From: Planctomycetota bacterium
GTDB taxonomy: Bacteria > Planctomycetota > Phycisphaerae > WQYP01
Assembly (NCBI GenBank): GCA_021828925.1
Contig: JAJZCT010000085.1
Span: 1-9,421, forward strand
Direction: 5' to 3'
DNA length: 9,421 bases
Both the position numbers and the translations under genes were made by a program. Of this stretch, positions 1 to 5,479 are shown piece by piece (the stretch's first letter is position 1; every line of letters begins with the position of its first letter). A model generated the notes under the pieces. It saw only the letters and a list, made by a program, of their open reading frames with translations. It did not search any database and had not been told where the DNA came from.

Positions 1-482
1 TATCACCGAGGATAAAAAGTCTCAATTATCTCAATAACATCATGGCCAAATGGGAAGCCATTGATGCCGGCGTGCCGGAAGCGGTGATGCTTAATCCGCT
101 GGGATTTATCTGCGAATGCACCGCGGATAATATTTTTATTGTGCGTGACGGTCGATTGTTAACGCCGGCTGAAGAAAGCGGCATTCTGCTGGGCATTACC
201 CGGGAAGTGGTGCTGGAACTCGCTGTGTCGGCCGGTATTCCAACCCGGCAATCCAATCTCACCCGTTACGATTTATACACCGCGGATGAATGTTTCCTCA
301 CCGGCACCGGTGCGGAAGTAGTGCCCGTAACCAGCGTGGATAAGCGCATGATCGGTGACGGAAAAGTTGGGCCGATCACCCGGCAACTTACCAGCCTATT
401 TCATCATTACGCGCGCAATGGCGAAAATACCACCGCCCATCCAACGATCGCCGCACGCGAAAAGCTCCCGACCGAGGTTTAA
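1..482 (+). CDS. ilvE: Branched-chain amino acid aminotransferase, C-terminal half (5' end outside window)
   Basis: This is a class IV PLP-dependent aminotransferase that interconverts valine, leucine and isoleucine with their 2-oxo acids in the cytoplasm, using 2-oxoglutarate/glutamate. The frame is open from base 3 and reads through RIKSLNYLNN, the block carrying the PLP-binding lysine (codon 15-17), so the ATG at 42 is internal and is not the start. Further family blocks are present: an ECTADNIFIV segment matching the EGxxxNLF region, GITREVVLELA, DLYTADECFLTGTGAE, and VDKRMIGDGKVGPITRQL near the end. About 159 residues are visible of a family that usually has about 300, so roughly the N-terminal half is missing because of the window edge. 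The last 20 or so residues after the final conserved helix look like a nonconserved tail. D-amino-acid transaminase and aminodeoxychorismate lyase share the fold, but the blocks fit BCAT best. Confidence 0.88.
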   Translation, partial: SPRIKSLNYLNNIMAKWEAIDAGVPEAVMLNPLGFICECTADNIFIVRDGRLLTPAEESGILLGITREVVLELAVSAGIPTRQSNLTRYDLYTADECFLTGTGAEVVPVTSVDKRMIGDGKVGPITRQLTSLFHHYARNGENTTAHPTIAAREKLPTEV

Positions 483-513
483 CGGCTGCACGATTCTTCA
501 AAGGCATCGCGAC

Positions 514-528
514 ACTGCCGAAGGCAGT
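514..528. other. Short hairpin 32 bp downstream of ilvE
   Basis: A perfect 6-bp stem (ACTGCC / GGCAGT) closes a 3-nt GAA loop shortly after the ilvE stop codon. No T-run follows on the plus strand, so it is not a standard intrinsic terminator. It could stabilise the 3' end of the mRNA or be chance. Confidence 0.3.
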
Positions 529-610
529 TAAGATCAAGCCAGAGGTTCTGACGAGGAGTTGGGAGTTAGAAAACTTTGGAAGCGCTGGCGCTACCATATT
601 TCTCGGCAGT

Positions 611-629
611 GTAACCTGTAACCTGTAAC
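611..629. repeat. 7-bp tandem repeat, 2.7 units of GTAACCT
   Basis: Two exact heptamers GTAACCT and a partial third lie directly against the left end of interspersed repeat copy A. A further CCTGTAACCT occurs at 884-893, just past the right end of that copy. It may be a short tandem repeat in its own right, or partly the product of a target-site duplication. Confidence 0.6.
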
Positions 630-883
630 GGGCGCGGCAATAAATCCGGGCAGGCCTCTGGGGTGCGAGTCTCCAAGACGAACCATTCTCTTAGCGCCGG
701 CATTGATGCCGTCGATTTCGCCACTCGCCCGGAAATATCGCTAAATCAGGGGCAAATCACACCGTTTGGTCCCGGAGCGTCGGGATGCTTGTATGGTGCG
801 TTCCACCACCGGCAAAGCCGGCGGCTATGTGAGTTTCCCCGCACGGCCGTGTGGCCCGGAAATATTGCCACGCCCCCACGCCG
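630..883 (+). repeat. Interspersed repeat, copy A, with imperfect terminal inverted repeats
   Basis: Copy A is the longest of three related copies in this window; B is at 4471-4598 inverted and C at 5188-5359. Its edges carry a 22-bp imperfect inverted repeat: 630-651 against 854-875, identical at 19 of 22 positions, beginning GGGCGCGGCAA on the left and ending TTGCCACGCCC on the right. The conserved core (about 739-875) contains AAATCACACCGTT, GGGATGCTT, GTTCCACCACCGGC and GCCGGCGGCTATGTG. Its centre can fold as a near-perfect stem-loop (CCACCGGC / GCCGGCGG, one mismatch). It shows no convincing coding sequence; short open frames through it are not kept between copies. An 8-bp direct repeat CCTGTAAC lies at 622-629 and 884-891. 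The structure resembles a non-autonomous MITE-like element, which is an inference. Confidence 0.7.
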
Positions 884-937
884 CCTGTAACCTACCGTGT
901 GGTTTTATTCCCCGTTGAAGGCGATTACAATACGTTA

Positions 938-986
938 GGAGCCTGTCCGAGTAATGGCTAGGATTGCGATTACTCGGACAGGCTCC
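938..986. repeat. Perfect 18-bp inverted repeat (long hairpin) upstream of the PSP1 gene
   Basis: The arms 938-955 and 969-986 are exact reverse complements, beginning GGAGCCTGTCC and ending GGACAGGCTCC, around a 13-nt loop. As RNA this would be a very stable hairpin. On the plus strand it is followed after 8 nt by the T-rich ATTTTGTTTTG (from 995), so it could act as a terminator of imperfect form for transcripts from the left. It also looks like two transposon ends placed head to head with nothing between them. It ends 53 bp before the ATG at 1040, so an effect on that gene is possible. Confidence 0.75.
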
Positions 987-1039
987 AAGATAGATTTTGT
1001 TTTGTCCGTAAACGTGGTCATCTGATCGGACGAGAAGCT

Positions 1040-2311
1040 ATGCCGATATCGCTTGAAATTATGCCGCTGGAACCGGTCGTTCCAGCTTCACCGCCGCCAA
1101 AAACCATGGTGGTGCGATACGGCTACCTGAAACTCATTGGGGAATTTCAAAGTGATGTAAAAGAAAAAGTGGGCTGCGGCTCCCGCCTGGTGGTACGTTC
1201 AAGCCGGGGCGTGGAAATGGCGGAGATGCTGACAACCGTCTGCGGCAACGGCGGGTGTAATAAATCCATCACGCGCGACAAACTCCTGGATTATATTGAC
1301 CAATCGGGCGGGAAGGATTTTCCGTTTTCCGACAGCGGTCGGGTTCTGCGTGTGGCCACCGCGCAAGATAGTGCTGAGCAGGCTTGCCTCGACAGCCAGC
1401 GCGCGGAATACTTGAAAATATCGCGCAGCATGGTGGAAGTGCACCGCGTGCCGATGAAAATGGTGGATGTGGAATTCCTCCTTGGCGGCGAAAAGGTTAT
1501 CTTTTATTTTATCAGTGAACATCGGGTGGATTTCCGGTCTTTGGTTCGGGATATGGCGCATCAGCTGCATGCGCGAATTGACCTGCGGCAGGTAGGCGCC
1601 CGGGATGAAGCTCGGCTGGTGGCGGATTATGAAAAATGCGGCCAGCACTGCTGCTGCAAACAATTTCTCAAGGTACTTACGCCGATTTCCATGCGCGCCG
1701 CCAAAGTGCAGAAAGCCACCTTAGACCCGGCAAAAATCAGCGGCCGATGCGGACGTCTGATGTGCTGTCTGCGTTATGAAGATGAAACCTATGAAGATTT
1801 GCGTAAGCGATTGCCGCGGAAACATTCCCGCGTTCGCACCGCCGCGGGGGAAGCATGGGTACTCGACGGCCAGATTCTGACACAGTTGGTACTGCTGGAA
1901 TATGACAACGGCAATCAGGCGGCGGTGCCGATGGAAGGCATTGAGGCTTTTGATCTGCCTAAACCGTTGAATGCCGACGGACGGGCTAAACAATTTCCAG
2001 GCGATGGCGAAAATGCCGCCCCGGAGTTACCGCGCCCCGACCAGAACGTGCGAAAACCCGGCGATCAGGGGAATAATCGCCCCGCGGCGGGTCCGCAAAA
2101 TAGACCGCCGACGGCCCCTCCGCGCCGACAACCCGATAAGCCCGGCAACCCAGCGCAGCGCAACGCCGGCAATAATAACGCCCGGGGCCGAGGCAAAAAT
2201 TCCGGCAATCAAGGCCCGCAATCCCGGCAACGGCAGGGGCAGAATCAGCCGCCGCGGCCCAGCCCTGCTTCCAGTGCGCCGCCCCCTGAGCTACCGCCGA
2301 TTGATCCGTAA
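1040..2311 (+). CDS. ricT: PSP1-domain protein, RicT/YaaT-like RNase Y cofactor homologue with a disordered C-terminal tail
   Basis: RicT (YaaT) of Bacillus works with YlbF and YmcA as an iron-sulfur-containing complex that directs RNase Y mRNA processing and affects development. The PSP1 core spans about residues 95-305. It contains KMVDVEFLLGGEKVIFYF, the DLRQVGARDEARLV block (181-194), a CGQHCCC cluster (Cys 200, 204, 205, 206) and KISGRCGRLMCCLRYE (Cys 237, 242, 243), the cysteines expected to bind iron-sulfur clusters. Residues from about 310 to 423 form an Arg/Pro/Asn/Gln/Gly-rich low-complexity tail, making the protein much longer than the roughly 275-residue Bacillus form. An earlier Cys pair (Cys68, Cys73) is also present. 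The ATG at 1040 has only a weak purine-rich stretch upstream; ATGs at 1061 or 1106 are possible, since the first 22 residues are proline-rich and not conserved. Probably first gene of a unit with the next two. Partner proteins are not in the window. Confidence 0.9.
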   Translation: MPISLEIMPLEPVVPASPPPKTMVVRYGYLKLIGEFQSDVKEKVGCGSRLVVRSSRGVEMAEMLTTVCGNGGCNKSITRDKLLDYIDQSGGKDFPFSDSGRVLRVATAQDSAEQACLDSQRAEYLKISRSMVEVHRVPMKMVDVEFLLGGEKVIFYFISEHRVDFRSLVRDMAHQLHARIDLRQVGARDEARLVADYEKCGQHCCCKQFLKVLTPISMRAAKVQKATLDPAKISGRCGRLMCCLRYEDETYEDLRKRLPRKHSRVRTAAGEAWVLDGQILTQLVLLEYDNGNQAAVPMEGIEAFDLPKPLNADGRAKQFPGDGENAAPELPRPDQNVRKPGDQGNNRPAAGPQNRPPTAPPRRQPDKPGNPAQRNAGNNNARGRGKNSGNQGPQSRQRQGQNQPPRPSPASSAPPPELPPIDP

Positions 2312-2371
2312 TCAGTATCCGGAACCGCACACCACGGCCCAAGTAATGCCGATGGTGCAATCCATAATTAT

Positions 2372-2376
2372 AAGGA
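2372..2376 (+). promoter_or_regulatory. Shine-Dalgarno site fixing the EVE gene start
   Basis: AAGGA lies 8 nt before the ATG at 2385. This supports that start over the long upstream extension of the same frame, which overlaps the tail of the PSP1 gene. Confidence 0.7.
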
Positions 2377-2384
2377 ACAAACCC

Positions 2385-2804
2385 ATGGCTAAGTGGCTTC
2401 TTAAAACCGAACCGGATGATTACAGTTTTGAGAATCTGCTGCGCGACGGCAAAACGGTTTGGGACGGCGTAAATAATAATCTGGCGTTGAAATACCTGCG
2501 GCAAATAAAAAAAGGTGACGCCCTGATGATTTATCACACGGGCGCGGAAAAAGCAGTTGTGGGATTGGCTGCGGCCGTATCGGAGGCATACAGTGATCCG
2601 AAAAGCGATAACCCTAAACAGGCAGTGGTGGATATTAAGTCGGGAGCGAAACTGCGCTTTGCCGTCACGCTGGCCGCAGTCAAAGCGCAACCTCGACTGG
2701 CGCACTGGGAATTGCCCCGGCTTGGTCGATTATCGGTTATGCCGGTGCCGGAGGAAAACTGGCAAATAATTTTAACCATGGCGGAACAGCCCTCGGCAAA
2801 GTAA
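2385..2804 (+). CDS. EVE-domain protein (THYN1-like, PUA-like fold)
   Basis: This 139-residue protein is essentially one EVE domain, a PUA/YTH-related fold that reads modified bases in DNA or RNA. It starts MAKWLLKTEPDDYSF, the classic EVE opening (W-L-hK-pEPdeYS). It continues with KTVWDGVNNNLALKYLRQIKKGDALMIYHTGAEKAVVGLAAAVSEAYSDP, matching the WDGVRN..A...L..mk.GD..lfYHS..e.avVGia.V..eaYpDP pattern. The C-terminal half has RLAHWELPRLGRLSVMPV, the usual LVRQSRLSVQPV-type block. Length is normal for stand-alone bacterial members. The ATG at 2385 is chosen because the family begins there and AAGGA sits 8 nt upstream. It follows the PSP1 gene by 73 bp and precedes the next gene by 28 bp, so co-transcription is likely. 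Its ligand cannot be read from sequence. The adjacency to a probable RNA-decay factor may point to RNA, but that is inference. Confidence 0.9.
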   Translation: MAKWLLKTEPDDYSFENLLRDGKTVWDGVNNNLALKYLRQIKKGDALMIYHTGAEKAVVGLAAAVSEAYSDPKSDNPKQAVVDIKSGAKLRFAVTLAAVKAQPRLAHWELPRLGRLSVMPVPEENWQIILTMAEQPSAK

Positions 2805-2823
2805 TACCACGTCATGCGCCAAT

Positions 2824-2827
2824 GGAG
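2824..2827 (+). promoter_or_regulatory. Shine-Dalgarno site selecting the ATG at 2833
   Basis: GGAG lies 5 nt before the ATG at 2833. The in-frame GTG at 2827 overlaps this motif and has no ribosome binding site of its own, so the ATG is preferred. Confidence 0.6.
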
Positions 2828-2832
2828 TGACA

Positions 2833-4329
2833 ATGCTTCCAAACCGGGAAGAAAAATCCTGGGTGCTTTCCACGGCACTGGTAACGATTCCAATTTTGCT
2901 GGTGATTCTGGCGCTTTGGCTTTGGCCGCTGATGCGCCATGTATACAGGTTGCCGGACTCCGCGGTTGCTACGTATCAGAAAGCGTTGGCCCATGCAGTC
3001 CCTCCTGGTGCCGGGCGCGTAACGCGCACAGCGCTTATTGAGCAGGCGCTGGCTGAAACACTGGGCCAATTAAGCGATGCTGCGGCGCTGCCCGATCAGC
3101 AGCAGTCCACACCCTTAATTAATGTGCTGCGGTATAACGCCCGGACGGGCCGATGGGCCGCGACCGTGATGACCTTTCCACACTCCGGGCGTGTGGCGCT
3201 GTTCGACTGGGGTTTACGCAGCGCGAATTTGCCGATTGTCAATCACGTGTTTTCCAGATGGTCCTTCCAGCGGCTTGCAGCCTTACACGCTTTAGCAAAA
3301 ATCCCCGGCCCGTACGCCAATGCCCTGATACTACGGCTGTTACATGACCCGGTTTTTGTGGTGCGTTTATCGGTGATGGCGGAGCTTTATGATCGGCGGC
3401 CCACGGCGGCGGAAATGACCGTTCTGCGGCAATGGGCGACAGAGAAGAATCTGAGCGGCTTTGCCAAACCCCGCCGCTGGAAAATGTTTCTATTCGGCCG
3501 CGAGGCGGTAAATGCCACACCGGTACTCTACCGAATGAACAGGCAACGCAATTTAACCGATACCCGAAATTGTGCCGCCGCGCTTCTGGCGCGTTGGCCG
3601 CTGACAACAACCGCACCCGCCAAAGCCACCCCACACCCGATGGAAAGTTTCGCCACGTCCATGCCGGCAGAGGCGATAGATCATGACAGTGCAAAAGTCA
3701 ATCGGGCACAGATAAAAGCGCGTATGAAATCCTTCAGCAACGCCATGGCCGGTTTGATGCGTGCCGGCGCATCGGCAAAACCAGTGAAAGCCGCTTTGGC
3801 GGCACAGTACCGCACACTGATTGCAACCGCGACTGCTATGCCCTGGCAGAAGCAGCTAACACAAATTATGGCCTATAACGCCGCGATGTCCCGGTGGATT
3901 TATCTCATAGCGCAACAGCCGATCCCGCAGCGGCAAGCCATGTTCAATTGGGCGCGATTTCGCACACAGGATGTGGAACTTCTGCGCCTGGTGATGTCAC
4001 AAAAACCGCACCAGCGATTACGCGCTGCAGCCATTGCGCCAAAATTGCACAGCACCCAGCGCGTCTGGCTGGTACATCGGCTGTTGACGGATCAAAGCGT
4101 TACGGTGGAACTCTCCATGCTGCATGAATTATGGACACTGCACCCCTCTACCCAACTGCGGAAAATGTTGACCTACTGGACCAACCTTGCCCCGTTGCCC
4201 AAATGCCACAGGCCGCAAGCCATAAATTTCAACGGCAAAAAATATATCGTGAATCGCACCATATCACTAAATCGCTACCAGACCGCCCGCCGAATCGGTG
4301 CCCTGCTGCTCCAGCGATGGAAAAAATAA
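2833..4329 (+). CDS. Unknown membrane-anchored protein made of two homologous ~200-residue halves (HEAT-like helical repeats)
   Basis: I do not recognise this 498-residue protein. After a short basic N-terminus there is one strong hydrophobic segment (about residues 10-32, rich in I/L/V/W), so it is probably anchored with the bulk on one side of the membrane; no signal-peptidase site stands out. The rest is helical, rich in Ala, Leu, Arg and Trp. Two halves align: about 46-256 and 300-496. Matching landmarks are RVALFDW (120-126) with RQAMFNW (367-373), QRLAALHALAKI (146-157) with QRLRAAAIAPKL, HDPVFVVRLSVMAELYDRRP with TDQSVTVELSMLHELWTLHP, and AALLARWP with GALLLQRWK. The pattern 'position, strand-like D-V-x-V-R, helix' resembles HEAT repeats. 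The halves are joined by a Pro/Ala/Thr-rich linker (about 256-290). It sits 28 bp after the EVE gene and probably shares its transcript. Function is unknown. Confidence 0.8.
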   Translation: MLPNREEKSWVLSTALVTIPILLVILALWLWPLMRHVYRLPDSAVATYQKALAHAVPPGAGRVTRTALIEQALAETLGQLSDAAALPDQQQSTPLINVLRYNARTGRWAATVMTFPHSGRVALFDWGLRSANLPIVNHVFSRWSFQRLAALHALAKIPGPYANALILRLLHDPVFVVRLSVMAELYDRRPTAAEMTVLRQWATEKNLSGFAKPRRWKMFLFGREAVNATPVLYRMNRQRNLTDTRNCAAALLARWPLTTTAPAKATPHPMESFATSMPAEAIDHDSAKVNRAQIKARMKSFSNAMAGLMRAGASAKPVKAALAAQYRTLIATATAMPWQKQLTQIMAYNAAMSRWIYLIAQQPIPQRQAMFNWARFRTQDVELLRLVMSQKPHQRLRAAAIAPKLHSTQRVWLVHRLLTDQSVTVELSMLHELWTLHPSTQLRKMLTYWTNLAPLPKCHRPQAINFNGKKYIVNRTISLNRYQTARRIGALLLQRWKK

Positions 4330-4371
4330 CCACCGTTCACAATAACCGATCATTTTTGCAAAAGCATGTTC

Positions 4372-4442
4372 GCAACCGCCGGGAGCAACGCATCTTCCCA
4401 TTTTTTCCGAAAACAATTGCAACCCATGATAGCAACCGCCGG
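4372..4442. repeat. Direct repeat GCAACCGCCGG, two copies 60 bp apart
   Basis: GCAACCGCCGG occurs exactly at 4372-4382 and 4432-4442 in the non-coding stretch just after the 2833-4329 gene, directly before repeat copy B. Its meaning is unknown; it may be part of an older, decayed repeat. Confidence 0.5.
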
Positions 4443-4470
4443 TTCGTTGATCATCCGCATGAGGAGATTC

Positions 4471-4598
4471 GGGCGCGGCAATATTTCCACGCCATACGGC
4501 CTCGCAGGAAAACTCCACAAAGCCGTCGGCTCTGCCGTCGGTGGAACACACTATAAAGCATCCCGGCTCGCCAGGCGCAAAAGCCGCGATCTTGCCCC
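4471..4598 (-). repeat. Interspersed repeat, copy B (inverted)
   Basis: Read on the minus strand, this matches copies A and C. The conserved run CGGGATGCTT is followed by GTGTGTTCCACC, a GACGGCAGAGCCGACGG stem region, and the right terminal block at 4471-4492, whose plus-strand form GGGCGCGGCAATATTTCC is the same terminal sequence as in A. No matching left terminal repeat is seen beyond about 4598, so this copy appears to be truncated at that side. Both strands happen to stay open here for about 100 codons, but no frame is shared intact with the other copies. Confidence 0.65.
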
Positions 4599-4728
4599 AG
4601 TGCTCTGTCACAGCAAGAAATTAGGGTACGCAGTGAGGTCGTGGGGCAGGGGAGGTGTGGTTTGAGGGGGATCCACCCTAAAATCTCGGCACGCGGTATG
4701 CAATTCAAAATAGACTGTAAACAAGACC

Positions 4729-4764
4729 GCGGATTACGCGGATTACGCGGATTGCGCGGATAAA
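4729..4764 (+). repeat. 9-bp tandem repeat, four units of GCGGATTAC
   Basis: Four consecutive 9-bp units: GCGGATTAC twice, then GCGGATTGC and GCGGATAAA. An inverted cluster of the same unit lies at 5078-5104. The unit is too short and lacks spacers, so it is not a CRISPR array. Confidence 0.75.
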
Positions 4765-4940
4765 CACCGGGCTTCCATCCTTCAAGACCTCGATACGCGT
4801 CACTCAAAGCGCTGTTTGATAACCGTCATGGCAATCAGAACTACTTTTCTCCGCCGCCAATACCGCAACAATCCCAAAGTGGTCCTGCTCTATTGGGACG
4901 ACGTTAGGGAGTCGAGGGTAGAGCGCAGCGGTGCCGGGAT

Positions 4941-5034
4941 CAGGTGAACAGGCGAGCAGGTGACCGCAGGAGTTTTCTCGTTTCGGCGACGGCCTCCCTT
5001 ATGCGCCAGCCTTATTTGCTCTCCTGTTCACCTG
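4941..5034. repeat. Inverted pair of CAGGTGAACAGG-type repeats
   Basis: CAGGTGAACAGGCGAGCA at 4941-4958 is the reverse complement of 5017-5034 at 17 of 18 positions. The left arm continues as a degenerate 8-bp tandem series (CAGGTGAA, CAGGCGAG, CAGGTGAC). The pair lies inside the inverted 9-bp repeat clusters, so the arrangement is nested. Confidence 0.65.
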
Positions 5035-5053
5035 TTCTAAATTCCCCTGCTCT

Positions 5054-5071
5054 ATCGGGCCGCAGCCCGAT
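5054..5071. other. Perfect 7-bp hairpin
   Basis: ATCGGGC (5054-5060) and GCCCGAT (5065-5071) pair perfectly around a CGCA tetraloop. No T-run follows, so it is not called as a terminator. Confidence 0.45.
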
Positions 5072-5077
5072 GCCCGC

Positions 5078-5104
5078 GTAATCCGCGTTATCCGCGCAAT
5101 CCGC
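5078..5104 (-). repeat. 9-bp tandem repeat, three units, inverted relative to 4729-4764
   Basis: GTAATCCGC, GTTATCCGC and GCAATCCGC are reverse complements of the GCGGATTAC-type unit. GCAATCCGC is the exact complement of the third unit of the left cluster. Confidence 0.75.
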
Positions 5105-5187
5105 GGTTCAATCCCGTTGTGATCGTTTGGAAAATGATCGCCCTTGGCTTCGCGTTATTTCGGCCCGTAGAATTGTCATGCGCGCTT

Positions 5188-5359
5188 GGGCGTGGCAATT
5201 TTTCCGGGCGGCGCAGAAATGCTGTGAAATCATGGGTAAATCACACCGTTAGGTCCAGCGGTAGCGGGGTGCAATCAAGGGGCATTCTACCACCGGCAGA
5301 GCCGGCGGCTATGTGAAGTTTCGCCGCACGGCGCGTTGGCCGGAAATGTTGGCACACCA
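5188..5359 (+). repeat. Interspersed repeat, copy C
   Basis: This shares with copy A the core AAATCACACCGTT, the block CTACCACCGGCAGAGCCGGC, GGCTATGTGAAGTTTCGCC and GCACGGC. The edges again form an imperfect inverted repeat: 5188-5209 against 5338-5359, 17 of 22 when paired with the family terminal sequence. It is shorter than A because about 65 bp between the left end and the core are absent. It ends about 120 bp before the gene at 5480, so it may contribute to that gene's upstream region. Confidence 0.65.
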
Positions 5360-5381
5360 GCATGTCTTGCGTGACACCCTC

Positions 5382-5398
5382 GGCTCGACCGGCGAGCC
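5382..5398. other. Perfect 6-bp hairpin upstream of the 5480 gene
   Basis: GGCTCG (5382-5387) pairs with CGAGCC (5393-5398) around an ACCGG loop, 81 bp before the chosen start codon. No T-run follows. Role unknown. Confidence 0.35.
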
Positions 5399-5466
5399 TT
5401 GCTGTCGTAATATTGCATTTATTGTTTCTCGCAATTGTAAAAGCCGGGACGGGCATTATTGTCCTT

Positions 5467-5471
5467 GGAAG
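5467..5471 (+). promoter_or_regulatory. Shine-Dalgarno site fixing the start at 5480
   Basis: GGAAG lies 8 nt before the ATG at 5480. The in-frame TTG at 5459 lies before this motif and is therefore less likely as start. Confidence 0.6.
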
Positions 5472-5479
5472 CGAACAAT

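Larger units (their letters stand above)
4765..5077. other. Non-coding stretch between the two inverted 9-bp repeat clusters
   Basis: No gene is supported here. It holds an imperfect inverted repeat of 8-bp-type units (4941-4958 against 5017-5034), a near-direct repeat of TGCTCTAT at about 4887 and 5048, and a hairpin at 5054-5071. No tRNA or known small RNA was recognised. Confidence 0.5.

Noticed and set aside
663..890. Short open frame through repeat copy A
   Set aside because: It reads through a repeat whose copies B and C break the same frame by indels or stops, so it is not coding.
1971..2384. Upstream extension of the EVE gene frame, overlapping the PSP1 gene
   Set aside because: The extension is a shadow of the low-complexity tail of the PSP1 gene; the EVE family starts at MAKWLLKTEP and a ribosome binding site precedes 2385.
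1986..2705. Open minus-strand frame of 239 codons
   Set aside because: It lies opposite two well-supported genes, and its product is composition-driven by the GC-rich opposite strand with no recognisable domain.
4267..4665. Open frames on both strands through repeat copy B
   Set aside because: They overlap the end of the 2833-4329 gene or the repeat, and are not preserved in copies A and C.
4729..5104. CRISPR array
   Set aside because: Units are 8-9 bp, directly adjacent, degenerate and inverted; there are no uniform spacers and no cas genes.
5096..5125. T-loop-like GGTTCAATCC, as in a tRNA
   Set aside because: The flanking bases do not form a good T stem and no acceptor, anticodon or D arm was found around it.
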